NCBI GenBank assembly: GCA_033063855.1
Contig: CP093830.1
Span: forward strand, 1,488,854 to 1,552,853
DNA: 64,000 nucleotides
Direction: 5' to 3'
Origin: Smittia aterrima
Lineage: Eukaryota > Arthropoda > Insecta > Diptera > Chironomidae
Both the position numbers and the translations under genes were made by a program. Positions within the stretch are counted from its first letter, which is position 1; each line of letters opens with the position of its first letter. Shown here in pieces: positions 27,501 to 40,500 of the stretch. The notes beneath the pieces are model-generated. The model ran no database searches. It had not been told where the DNA came from and saw only the letters and a program-made list of their open reading frames with translations.

Positions 27501-30500
27501 AATGAATTTTCTGCTTCCACGTTCGTAGCTACAAATTTTAATTAAATGTTTGTGTAGGAAAGAGCGGAGAAACCTGAAAAAAAAGGTTAAAAGGAACGGG
27601 AGAGCATTTGTATTGAAATGAAGTCAGGGGAAGCTCGAGAAAAACCATTGAATTATCTCTCAGGTTTTTCGCTCTTTCCTTCCTTTGCTTCGATGTTAAG
27701 GAAGATTAATAGATTGATGGCTCATTTTAGTCAATCTGATAGCAAGAGTGCTACATGCACGTTCGACTCTTTTCCTCTATTAAGATCTCTTTGGCTTCTT
27801 TGTAGTTACTTGAGTGTACGGAACAAACCCCGGCATCAATGATTATCATGAAAGCAACATCTGTAAAGCTTCAAATCAGACTAATTAACTTGATTTTCTC
27901 TCGCACGAGCATTCTTTTGTTGGTTCTCTGATGAAAATTGATGACACGAACATGATAAGCGCTCCCGTGGCGAAGCTTTGCTTGCTTTAATTTATGAGAA
28001 ACGTTTCGCCTCCGAAGCCTTTCCCATTATTTATGATCGATAATTGAACACTTTTCATGATATCTCGTGTTTTTTTTTCTTGTTCGATGAGCACAACTCA
28101 ACTATCAATCATTATTCATCATTCATGCTCTAATGAAATATTTATCTTGCGATCATCGAATTCATTTTCCGGATTGAGTTTATCAAAGGAGCATCAAATA
28201 GTTAAAAGCTTTTCGGTTAAAGTCGAGTGCATGCGAAAAATAATTTAGACTTTGAATTATTCATGAGCGAAAATGTTGTGTAGATTGTCTAATGAATGCA
28301 AAATTGAAACATGAAACCATGGAACAACTTAAAGAGGCGACCGTCCTCATTTAAAATTGCTTTCTAAATTCCCAGAACTCGAATTTAAGTGTTTAGTGTC
28401 GGGCAAGTGACGGCTGTTGGCAAATATATACTTTGTTTGTTGTAAACGTTCGTTGACTTCCTTGCTCTGAAAACTGAGGCAAGAGCCTATTTAAATAAAC
28501 GATGTTGACTATGAGAACTATCAGGAATCTTAATATTTCTGAATGTGTTCGCTAACGAAAAAAAAAGAAGAAAAAGTTTCATTTAGGATTTTGCCAGATA
28601 AAGTTTTAGTCATAAAATTTGCACAAGCAGACGAAATTTCTTTAAGAAAACGAATCGGATTACCAAGTTTAAGTGTATCTTCGGCTCAATGCTTGAAATA
28701 AGTTTTCTGTTAACTTCTTTTGTTAGTTTTTTTGATTTGAAATCTGGAAAGTTTCCATTTAGTTTCTGTCAGACATTTTTAATTTTATTTCAAGCGTTGA
28801 ATTATTTTCCTCACCAAAATCCTTGAAGTTCACAAATTTGTTCGCTTATTTGTTGGTTTTCCTTCGTCACTCTCTAATCAGAAACCCAAAACAGAAACTT
28901 TTTGGCTTATAGATGATTCGAGTTGGTTATGTTCATGGGTTTCTCGCGTTGTATTCGAAGGCCTTGGTTAACCGCTCTGAATTTCTTTGGCTTCATCGTG
29001 GGTTGAATTTGATACACGTCGTGAACATTCATTTTTTTAGCCATTAGTCTGACTTTATTGTCGAACGACTTGTGGACGTTTACTGAAGATGTCAAAGACA
29101 ATATTTCATTGTCTAGTGTGAAGAGATTCTCATGTCATATTTCTAGAAATAAATTCTCTGTCAGACAAAGTCATTATTGTCGAAGTAATTCTTGCAGAAG
29201 CGGAGATAGAAATCTTCTGCTCATCTTAAAAAACCGCAACGATAACAAGAAGCTTAATGGAAAGAAAATTTGAAGCAAGAAGCCATTTGTTATCTGCCAG
29301 AGATTAACATTTTATTTCCTAAACGCATACAGAAAGGAAATAAATTTGAGGGCTTGATTATGAAATTTTGTCGAAAACAGGAAGCGAAAGCCATTACGCA
29401 AAGCTTATGCTGAGCTTTTCGAATCTTAAATGCTTTAATGACCAACATCAGTCATTTGGTTGTTGAAAACTTCCAAACTATGATGTTGTATAGCTTGGCT
29501 TGGTGGGAAACAACTCTCTTGTTTGTTGAACATTAAAATATTACATAATAATTGTTCGACTTTTCAATGGAAGGGTTCATGGATGTTTGTTTTCCGCAAC
29601 CGTAACTTTATGTTTCGTCTTTTGTGTAAACTTTAAAAGCTTTCTGGCGTCTTTTCAAATTCATGATCTTTCCGGAAAATGCTTTAGGTTATCCGAGAAA
29701 TTTTCTTGAGTTTGTTGGCGATCAAACCTCCAACTGAATGTCAAGTCAAAGCCATTTATAATATTATGGACTCGCAATTCTCCGTTTGGGGACTTTTATT
29801 TACTCTTGAAAGCTTTATTTAACGAAAGGCTTATTTCCTTTTCTCGCAGATTTTCTCTAGAGGTCAAGAGCTTTTCCATTCAGTAAGAATCGCTAAATAA
29901 AATTTGCCTTCTTGTATTTCTTGAGAAAAAGACTTTATATTAGGTCGCACAATGAAGCAAAACGAAAACGTAGAAGAAGATTGACCGTCTCCTGCCTTTT
30001 ATTGCTATCTTGACAAGCTCAATTCTTTCAAAAGTTTTTCGATGTTTGCATAAACAAACTTCAACATGATAATTCTTTATTGATTCGATTGGTGCTTGTA
30101 TCTGCCCGAATTCCCCTAACGAAATACAAACTGCTCTCCTTCACAAGACTTTTCCTCATAAAGCTCTTCGACAATTTGTGAACGTTTGATGTTGCTTGCG
30201 ATATGCCGATACACATCTCAGAGCTGAGTGAATCCTTTTTCGGGGAAGAAAAGTTGCCTCTGCCAAAAATTGGAAGAAGAAAACACTTTGCTTGAATATA
30301 AATCGAATATTTCTCAATGATGAAAGATTGAGAAAACATAAATTGGAGCGAAATTTGCATGAAAAGTGGAAGAAGCCTAGAATATTTTTTTCCTTCGAAT
30401 CTAATCAGAGTCGAAACGGTTTCAAATAATATTTGCTTAAGATCAAAGTATCTGCAATCCTGAGAAGCTTTCAATGCACTGTTTGTCAATTGCGAAACAA

Positions 30501-32527
30501 GGATTGGGAATAAGATTAAAAGAAAATTGATTGTCCTCAAGCACTGGCATCTATAAATCGTAATAACGTTCAACCTTTCCACAACAAACTCTTAAACATT
30601 CTGTTGAAAATATTAATCGAGTACACTCGATAACGTGGAACTTCAACACGCAGCGCTACTTCTATCACATGAGATCCTCGTGATTTTTGAATTTTCTCAC
30701 CCTGGATGAGCAAAAAGAGATAAAAAGTTTGAAAAGATTAAATTTTCGAAAATAAATTGAATAAAGTTCTTTCTTCCTCCCTCTCGATCTCTATAAAAAT
30801 TTAAATTTGTTTTCCTTTCTTTTTCAGCTTTCTCCTTTCGTTCTTTTCCTTCACATGAAAAAAACTTCTCATTGAAAATTCATTTAAAAGAAGCAGAAAG
30901 CGATGAGGATCAGAAAGAGTGCAAGGAATATCATGAAACTTGATGAAAAGGCAGAATATAAATCGAAGCATGTTCGGATAAACTTTTCCTCATGTTCAAT
31001 TTTATTTGAATCAACGTTATCTCCTGATGACTCCTCATGCTGAAAAAGTGCAATTTGTGATCGAACGGAGAATGATTTTCTATTTTTCCCTCCTTTATGC
31101 CTCTATCAAGCGGAAAGGGAAAATGTTAAACATATTAAATTCTGATAATCTCAGTCGTACCGGCTTTTGTGAACAAGAAGAGGAATTGGGTCGGAACGGA
31201 AAGGGATTAAGCAGTGAGAGTCGAAGGAAGACATTATAACTTCGTTACAGTTTCCTGCAGCAGGAGGTGAAAGGTTTCGTTTTATTTTCTTGTTGCCAGA
31301 TAAATTTGTTTGGGGCAAACCTCACTTCCTTGGTTAAATTTTCGATATCAAACCCATCGAGGTTTGTAAATAAAGCGTTAGCGTCCGAGAGGAAGAAAAA
31401 ACTTCAGATTAGACTCATTCTTCTGTTTTCTCTGAAAATTCGCTCACTCAGAAAAATCTTGAAAACTTCAACTGCAATAAAACCGCGAGCACTTGTGATA
31501 ATGCAGTGAAAGCCACAAAGCTGTGAAAGGGTAAAAAAAGACTCGACAAATTAACTGCTGCACGTTGAAGATAAAAATCTGCAACTGTTAAGTTTGAGCG
31601 TCTTTCTTGTGCCTCTGCAAGATAAATTATTTCCTCCCATTCTCGACTTTTCTTCTTGTGCAGTTTCTCATACTCTGAAGTTTTCTCCTCGCTCCGCAGA
31701 AAGAAATTTATGCTTCACAGATAAAGTAATATTTATTAAACAAAGAAAAGGAAAAGCGAAAAACGAATTGTGCTTAGATAGAATTTTAGAGAGAAGACAG
31801 AGAACAAAAAGCAGAAGCAAACTTTTAGATTCAACATTTTTTCCGCTTCGTTTACGAACTCCCCAATTTTGCTCCGAGCTTTCGTTGCAAGCTTTCTATC
31901 TGGCGCTGCTTCATATTGCAACCAATTTGAGAGCGAGTGACTTCTCTCAAGCGACTTTGCGGGTAGAAAAGTTTACCGTTCTCGACCGGAAAATGTGGAA
32001 ATGACTTCGTCTTGTGAATGGTGATCAACGAAGAAGAAAGTACATTTTCTAAAAAGAAATTACCGATAAATGTCTGAGCGAGAAGTAACGAATGAATTGC
32101 AATCTATTTCCAAAAATACGACGATGGAAACATCAGTGATAATCGATAATGCGATTACAGGACCATCATTTCTCCATAAAATATAATGCGGGACGATAAC
32201 GACGGCTGAAAAATCGTAGCCACGCACAAAAACGTCTATATCGACTGCTTCTCAAAGACCGGTCGAGCTTTTTTTTCGCCTCCTCTTCTTATCGCAGTTG
32301 TAGCTGTGTTGTTATCGATTTCGGCACGTTTCGCTGTTGAACATTTTCGGCGTTTTTCGAGCTATTAATACATGAGAGAGAAACAAAAATTGCTTGTTCA
32401 AAGTGTGAGAAAATAATGAATAAAACTGTGGCAGTGGGACTGAAATTTTATTAGTTTGTCTTGTGAAGTTCATCAGAAGTATCATTCGTTCAGAATTCCA
32501 AAAAGTTTATTTCCCGATTTTTTAAAA

Positions 32528-34552
32528 ATGGCTTTGATTCCAAATGTTTTATTGAACAATGGCATGCAGATGCCGGTTCTCGGACTCGGAACATGGGGAG
32601 TAAGTAGAGCTTAAGTGGAAGTGTCCGCAATTGAGAAAAGAAAGAAAATGTTGTTGACAGCGATTTATACTAAAAACAAAAACAAGATTACGAGTTAGGG
32701 TAGGTTGCGGAAAGAAACATTCGCCGAAGGTCGTCCAATAGTTGGCAAGAATTGCTCTTTAAGAATCTTAACTATCAAAAGTCTAAGAAATCTGTTAAAG
32801 ATTTCAGAAGCAAACAAATATCAAATTAATTGGGCATGTGTCTATGGTTGTTGTTTGCAAAAATCGATAAAGTGTGAAGCGGCAAAGATCGTGAAAAAGA
32901 TTCTCATTCTAAGTATTAATCGAACGCTCAATTATTTTTCGTTAAGAGTAAACATATTTTCAAAAACATTTGCATGAGCGCACCTCGTGGAAAAAGTTTC
33001 TGTAAATTTCTTCTTATCATACAGGTTTTAGTTTTGTTATTGTCGAGTTAAAATTAATTGAAAACAAACAAGAAGCGGCCGGTCATTATGCGTCAATTGA
33101 TTTGTTTACGGAGCATGTTGCCACTTCATGGAAAGTTTTGGTGAATTTTATCAATTGTTTTGAATTAGATAGAAGTTTGTCGGGTCGATTTTGTAAATTC
33201 TTCGCTAACAAATTTCTCTGAAATAACTTATCCTCTTGAAAACAATTTCAGTCCCCGCCTGGTCAAGTTGAGGCTGCAGTAAAGGACGCTATTGACGCAG
33301 GCTACCGTTCTATTGATTGCGCACATGTCTACGAGAACGAGGATGAGATTGGTGTCGCAATAAAGGCGAAAATCTCCGAGGGCGTTGTTAAAAGGTAAAC
33401 ATTTTTACTTCGACATGAAACTTTTCTCCGAAGATTATGAAGAGGCATCCGCGAGCCTCTTTTCTGGCGTTAAGTGAAGAAAAATAATTTTAGGAAATCT
33501 CTTTTTAAGTTTTTTTAATGCGAGTAAGGGAAGAAAAAAGTTTTTTAATCAGCTTACGACTTACAAACAAAATTCTTTCTTTGCATTTCGAACGCGCTGT
33601 CTAGAGAGGATTTGTTTGTTACAAGCAAACTCTGGCAAACTTTTCATCATCCGAACTCCGTGAAAAAGGCTCTCGAAGTGACTTTGAAGAACTTGAGGCT
33701 TGATTATCTTGACCTGTATTTGATTCACTGGCCGATGTCATACAAGGAAGATGGCGAGAAGCTGTTTCCTTTGGATGATGAGGGATTTTACATTGACGGT
33801 GGAGTCGACTATGTTGACACGTGGAAAGCAATGGAAAAACTCGTCGATGCCGGGCTAACGAAAGCAATTGGAGTATCAAATTTCAATCGTCGTCAGATCG
33901 ACCGTATCCTTAGCATCGGTAAGTTCATTTCAAAAAAAAATATTTAATGAGCGGTAAGAATATTCAGCTAATTTGTTGATAATCTTTTTCATTTCGCAGC
34001 GAGAATTCCTCCAGTTATTAATCAAGTGGAGTGCCATCCATACTTGAATCAAAAAAAATTGAAGGATTATTGTGAGAGCAAGGATATAAAGATTACTGCC
34101 TACTCTCCACTTGGAAGTCCAGCTCGTCCTTGGGCGGTTGCCGGTAATTATTAATTAGCAGCAGTTAATTTTATAACTTCACTTTTAATTCATAATTAGG
34201 GGAAACACACTTGGTCGATGAACCAATAATCGTGTCGATTGCTAAAGCCCACAAGAAGGAGCCAGCACAAGTCTTGATTCGTTATCAAATTCAACGAGGC
34301 AACATCGTGATTCCAAAGTCGGTAACGAAGTCGAGAATTATTTCAAACTTGGATGTTTTCAGCTTCATATTGAAGAGCGACGAAATGTTGAAGATTGATT
34401 CTCTTGACAAAAATGGTAGACTGTGTCCCGAGTCAGGGTAAATTAAGCTTTTTGGATCTCTTTAAAAATCAATTAATAAATGTCGAACCTTTCTCTCTAT
34501 TCACAGAGCCATGAATCATCGCGATCATCCGTTCAGAGACGATGAATTTTAA
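32528..34552 (+). CDS. Aldo-keto reductase (AKR1-like, aldose reductase type), complete
   Basis: Six exons: 32528-32599, 33252-33394, 33605-33918, 34000-34143, 34200-34437 and 34507-34552, all with GT-AG introns and consistent phase, give 318 residues, the usual AKR1 length. The family catalyses NADPH-dependent reduction of aldehydes and ketones in the cytosol. Seen in the sequence: the N-terminal LLNNGMQMPVLGLGTWG; GYRSIDCAHVYENE carrying D46 and Y51; FVTSKLW with K80; LIHWP with H113. The tetrad Asp-Tyr-Lys-His is therefore complete. GVSNFNRRQ, NQVECHPYLNQ, AYSPLGSP and the cofactor-site IPKSVTKSRI follow in the normal order. The C-terminus (HPFRDDEF) resembles insect aldose-reductase-like proteins. 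The start ATG is the first in frame and yields the normal N-terminus. The substrate cannot be told from sequence; the family call is secure. Confidence 0.95.
32600..33251 (+). other. First intron of the aldo-keto reductase gene (652 bases)
   Basis: Donor GTAAGT and acceptor TTTCAG. It is the only long intron of this gene; the other four are 56-210 bases. A 90-codon open frame inside it starts at a non-ATG codon and looks like chance. Confidence 0.85.
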
Positions 34553-37500
34553 ATGCTAATTTTCTGCTTCTTGTTTATGAAAGCTACGAAACACAATTTC
34601 AATGTAAATTTCTTCCATATCTTTCAATAATAAAAATGTTTTTAGCAGAGAAACACTTGATAAAGCGTAAATATGCAAAATATTTTCCTGCTAAGCCCTC
34701 TTTGAGCTTTTATTGCTTTTACAAAAAGTTCTTAGCTCAACTTTAAATATTTTTCATTGAATTCGGTCAAAAGCTTTCAGCTACTTTAACTTTCAAGTGG
34801 TGCGTGAGCGTGACGGAACTTTGTAAAGCTCTTAAACTGCTCTTGATAATTTAAAAGCAAAATTATTCTGAACGCAATTTTCTTAAACGCCTTGCCTCAT
34901 GTTGCGACCCAAATTGCTTGAGGATCTTGCGATAAGCAAACAAGCATAAACTGCGTTTCAAATTGTGGATGCTTCAGTTCCAAAGGTTCACGCTTGTAGA
35001 GGGAAAACTTTTATTGCATTTCCCGATGTTAAAACTTTATTCGTTGGTCGCCTTCGCGGAACGTCGCCTGTTGATTTTTTCTCGTCCTTTTAGCTGTCTT
35101 TGTTCATCGTCCTTCCAGCTTGTGCTTAATGAATAAAGAATGAGTTTTTATGGTAATGAGCGAAAGCAGAAAGGCAGTTGAAGGACAAGAGCAGGAGTAA
35201 GAGGGAAATTCATGACTAATCGCTAATTATTCATTTTGAATCTCACTTGAAGAAATCTTTGTTTAAATATTTCATTAAGTCTGTGTCCCGTTCTTAGCGC
35301 TTTACAGCGCTCACTCATTTCTTGGACTATCTCGCTTTTCTTTAATTGCGATAAATAGCAAAATCTGCTAAGGATTAATGAAAGTAAAGACTCGACGGAG
35401 ACTTGCATAAATTGCTTTGCCTGTGATAACAAATGCTTTTGTTAACAACGAGAGCTTTCTCACTCTTGAGCGCTCTTTTGAAGTTTAGCTGTTTAAAGTT
35501 ACACGGCAACAATTTTATGAAGATTTTAATGATGATGGATCGTAATGATTAAGTTTTCCCCTTGCGCTATTCTCTTCCCACGCTTCAGGTGCAATTGTCT
35601 TCATCTTCGCCTTCCGCTTTATTTTCTAGCATGGTGTTAAAAATATAATCACGGTGAACATTGTTCACGTCTAGTTTTCCACTTGCATAGCGCTTTTCAT
35701 AAACTTAATTAAACGTGGCGTGAGGGGAACAAGAACAATGAAAATTCCTCGCTAGCGATGCTCGAAATTATGAAAGTTTTAAAGGATCAAACAGCGAAGG
35801 TTTTCTGTCCTAACAAGAGACGTCAGGTTATTATGTTGATGAGATTATTTGCATGGATGGAGCAACGAGATTGTGCCATGTATCCATTATGCAAGGCAAA
35901 AGAAAGTTGCAAAGCCGGATTTGCCATCGATGATGATGCGAGGAGCTCACTGAGGAAATTTCATTTTCCTTTCAGAAGCTTTAAGCCTTCTCATTCAATG
36001 TTAGTTTCATTGAATCTTTCTACGAACGGGACGAGAGAAAAATTTAAAACGTGATAAGTCTTCTCTAGCTTCAAAGTTGAAGAAGGACCGGAAAATTTCG
36101 AAATGTCTTTTAATCTTTGATCTGATTAAAAGAGTCAATCGACAAGTTAAATGAAAGCAAGACCTCTCCATCTCTCGTTGAAGATTTTCTTCGGGTAAAC
36201 TTTATGGGACTGTTTGTTTGGCTCTAAGTTTCTAAAATTTAATTTATTGAGGCTTGAACTCACAAAAGTTTTTATGTTCCCAAGTCGACTTTTGCTGTAA
36301 AAACGGTAAATTCAGTTTCATCTGGATTTCCATCGAAAATTCAATTTCCGAGTCAATGTAAAGCAAATATTGATGATCAAAAACCGAAAGTCTGACCCGA
36401 ATTTAATTAAAATACTGAAGATCGCTCATGAGTTTAATTCTTGAAAATCTTAAATGAGTTCACTCCTTGTCTAGAATTCGTTTCCCGAGGTGGTGGAGTA
36501 AATTGATCTGAAAGAGCTTCAGAAATATTTCGACAATGCTCGAGAAACTTTTCAATATGTTTGAAGATGAGAAATCTGAGAATGCACGAGGGAAAATAAT
36601 TCAAGTAAAACGACTCGAGTGCACTGTTTGAAACAATTCTAACTCCTTACGAATTAATGATGACTCCTCGGATGTCTTATTAAAATTTGAATTGAGTTCT
36701 CCTTTTGCCTTTGTGAATCTAAAGAATTCTTCAAGTTGTCAAGAATTGTAGCATCTCAATTGGTCAAAGCTGAAACAGTTTTCAAGAAAATTACTTTTAT
36801 GAAAGAGATTTTTTTATGAAAAATTTCACTTCGTTACAAAACTTGAAACACAGAAGTGCTTCAAGTTACGACTGAATGAAAAATGAAAGCTCCGTAGAAA
36901 CTTATCGAAAATAAAATAATCAAATTTAATTCGACTCTCGTTCAACCCTTGAAGCCTCTTCTCAGCCATCATCTCGTTAAATATTTTTGAGTTTCATGCT
37001 GCAGATTTCTATCTTATTAAACGCTTCAATAAGCTTTTTCTTCTTCTCCGTATTTGCTTTATTTTCCAATAAAACAGCGCCTTTCGCCGCCGCTCCTCGA
37101 GAACATTCCCGAACAACAGCACAAAGCGGGATTAAATTAATTTTACATTTTTCTCTTGAATATTGAAAGCGAATTTCCATCCAGCTCAACCCCATAACGA
37201 TTTCCCTCCACGACAAGAGAAGGCTTCATTGAAAACGGAGAACTCTCGCATTTAGCTGCTTCAATTTCCAAACAGCCGGAGTTAATGCCTTCTCGTTGTA
37301 CTATGTATCGTCGATAATGTGTTTGCGCCTTTCGCAACATCATGATTTAAAATATCAATTTAATCGACTCCCAGCGTGTTATCGCAAAGCGACTTCAGTC
37401 GGATTAGGAAGGAGCATACAGCGAGATACGCGATGTGAACTTTCAAATTAAAAAAGATTGAATGAGATGAAATTTTCATGTAAAAGCTATTATCGTAGCG

Positions 37501-40500
37501 AGTGTGTGTCATTTCATTGAGTTTATATGAGGAAATGTTTCTAAATCAATTGATTTTAGATGATTTAATAATCCTAAAAAAAGAAAAATTTCATCAAATT
37601 GATGCGTTGACGTCGGAATAAGAATTTGCAAGCGGAAGGATGACATAAACTTTATTGGGAAGTTCCTCTTGTTCTGCAAGCTTTTCTGATATCAACAGAG
37701 AGTGAGAGAAATAAAAAGTTTGTACGAGGAAGTTTTCAAGCGCAAGCAAAGTCGAAATGCAAAGAGACAAACTTTTCCGGCTTGACATTTGAACGAATTA
37801 AAATAAGATTTTGCAGGATTTTACGGAGATTGCGATTTCTCCAAAAGCTCAATGTTAAAAAATACTGAACTCTAAAGCAAAGCTGTTCTCATTTTGCATA
37901 CTAAAGGACTTTTCTGTTTAAACTTGTTTAAAAATTTATTTTCTAGTCCAAACTTTTCCATATTAATTTCGAATGAAAATGAAATTTTGCAAATCGTGCA
38001 AGTTTTCGAAGCGATGCATATTGAGTTTCAAAAGCTTTCGAATCACTTAATAAATTGAATTGAAATAGAATTAAAGCTAAATTCGATGCGATTATGTCCA
38101 ACAACGAACGGAATTTTCCATTTTGCTGTTCCAATTGAACATTTTCCATAAACGTTGGTGCGTAAATTATTGATTGATGTGGCGGGAAACTGTTTCGCTC
38201 TAAATGTCTCAACGCAAACCAAGCGCAAAGCAGGGCAAGCCATCAGGGAAATAGAAGTTCGAGGAAAGTGAAGCATAATTGGTGGCGTTTAAAACTTTCC
38301 CGTGGAACGCAATTCATCATTTTCCGCGACGTCGTTAAGTTCACTTTCAGGTTTGCATGTTCAAAACGGAATTCGTTATTTCGTGACAAAAATATTTTGT
38401 TGTGGAGCTGCGGAAAATTGGCTTAAGCTGCCAAAACTCAAAAAATGGCATTTCGTGGAAAATAACTCGAGAAAAAATTCAGTCGCCGGTAGAAAAAGGA
38501 GAAGAACGAATGACAACTCAATTTCGACTTCGATAACTAATTAACATGAAAGCTTTTGTTGATTCACTCTTTCAAGCAAAACTTTTCCCACTCATTGTTG
38601 TGATAAAGAAAACATGTTTCGCTCTATTGAAGCTTGAAGGGTGATTTGAATATCATGCAATAATCACATTAGTTTTAATGACACGCAACTTAATGCTCAA
38701 TTTTCAACTCGTTATGCTGCCGCCGTTGGAGCGAAAACGACGACAGTCGTATTTGGTGGCGGCGAAAAGGCAACTTTACAAGTTTATTGTTACCACAAAT
38801 ATTTGAATTATTTCTAATCAATCAAAATTATGTGTCATTGTATTATGTGTTGTCACTCGGCATTCTTTCTTCTTTTCCCCTTTCGAATAATAAGAAATTT
38901 TACGAGCGACAAAAAGTTTTTACCCGATACAATCGAGAGAAGCGGTTTGAGTCTTTTTTTTTTCTTCGTTTTAATTTACATCTTTACCCTGCTCCCCCCG
39001 CAAGCCTTCAATCAACTGAGCTCAAAGTCAACTCGAACTCAACTTTTCCCCCAAGCATTGTCGAGTCGAACAGCAAATGTTTATTTTAATTTCGCTTGGG
39101 AGGGAAGGTCGACTTGAAAAATGAGTTGTTTTCGATGTTACTCTGCTGCCGCCTGTTCCTTGCCTTCGATAAAAATAACAATCGATGTTGAGACATTTGG
39201 AAGCCAGCAAAACCGTCGATTCACATTCATTTTAATATGAAATCGGTTTTCTTACAATTCCTTATTCAAACGTCTTTGCGTTTCTTCGTCTCGACAAATC
39301 CAATGTTGATTGAATAGTTTTGTGTTTGTTTGGGCTTCTTTGCCTCTGTGCAAATCTTAAAAGATAACAACAGGCGCCTTTTCCGATAAGCCCCTGAAGG
39401 GAAGCCAAATGAAGAAAAACTTAAATCGCCTCAAATGAGCAAAAGGCGGTGTGAAGGCCGAAGAAAGAGACGAGGAAAAACATTTTCTCTAGTTTATTTT
39501 GTTCTTTTTGTTCGTATTTGACTCTTTGGAAAAGAAGCACTTGACATAATTATAATAAACTGAGGGTGAAATAAATCCTGGCAAGCGCGGCAAAGCGGGA
39601 AAAATAAAAGAAGTTTAGCTAGTCTCTGAATAAAGCTTAGAGCAGTCGTGGCAAGTTTTTTTCTTCCTTTATAAATTATTCATTTCACAAACTAAATGGA
39701 TTCGACGACAATGTGGAATTACATGAGTAATACACACTTTAGAGTTATTTGTCTGTTAATACCACTGAAATATTTAAACAAAGACTAAAGCGCTGGAACA
39801 TCTGCTTGTTAGATGGAAGTTTAATGCGGTTTGGGCTGGGGAGCTTCACGCTTCAGTAGGAAAATCTCATCAAACAAATTTTTGAATCTTCTCGGAATTC
39901 ATTAATGCTTCATAACGCTTCAAAAGTCTTTGGAGAGTGAGAACGAAAGCATATTATTTGTCCGCTGATGGAAGATTAATTAAGGATTTCGTATATTGAA
40001 AATCCGATATATTTGATTAAAGTGAAAAAGCTCATAAGCGGTAGCAAAGCTTTTCAATATCAAAAGAAACTTGTAAACGGAAATTTTATTATGAAGAGCT
40101 TCGAGTGAATGAAAATCAAAGTTCACTGAATATAAAGCTTCAAGCTTTAATAAAATTGCATTCAACATTCGTTTGAGTTACTGCAAGCCACAACATAAAC
40201 GACAATAAGGCGACAAAACGTTCGTTCGCTTATGTTATGTTTCGCTGCGTACAAAAGCAATTTGCATGATATGAAAAATATGTCACAAAGCGATTCTAAG
40301 ATCGTTCCGTGAATGCATCATACCCGCCGCATGAAATATTTATGAATCATGATATGCAAGTTTATGCAGCAGCATTGCTCAAGTCATGACTCGTTGCTCT
40401 TCCTGACAACAACTGATGTGGTGAATCTGACACTTTACATTAAATGGAAAGAAAATTATTTCTGGCTTTGTTTTCATGAGAGCAAATACAAGAGAACAAC

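Larger units (their letters stand above)
11761..32527. other. Gene-poor stretch of about 21 kb
   Basis: No gene could be supported on either strand. The longest open frames (173 codons at 30061-30582 minus; 136 at 31594-32004 plus) begin at non-ATG codons and match no family I know. The interval holds two small perfect or near-perfect hairpins (12889-12913 and 21464-21515), two isolated CACGTG E-box words (20060 and 21627), and a few short protein-like frames listed under findings. A first exon of the YGPP gene may lie at its left edge. It could contain regulatory DNA or a long intron of an unseen gene. Confidence 0.5.

Noticed and set aside
30061..30582. Longest unexplained open frame, 173 codons, minus strand, with a hydrophobic N-terminal stretch resembling a signal peptide
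   Set aside because: The frame opens at GTG, its first in-frame ATG comes well inside, and the composition (Ser, Leu, Phe, Lys, Arg) is that of random AT-rich DNA. It matches no family, although it is longer than most chance frames here.
31594..32004. 136-codon plus-strand frame just upstream of the aldo-keto reductase
   Set aside because: Begins at TTG, a second frame is open on the opposite strand, and it matches no family. It ends 500 bases before the reductase ATG with no splice link.
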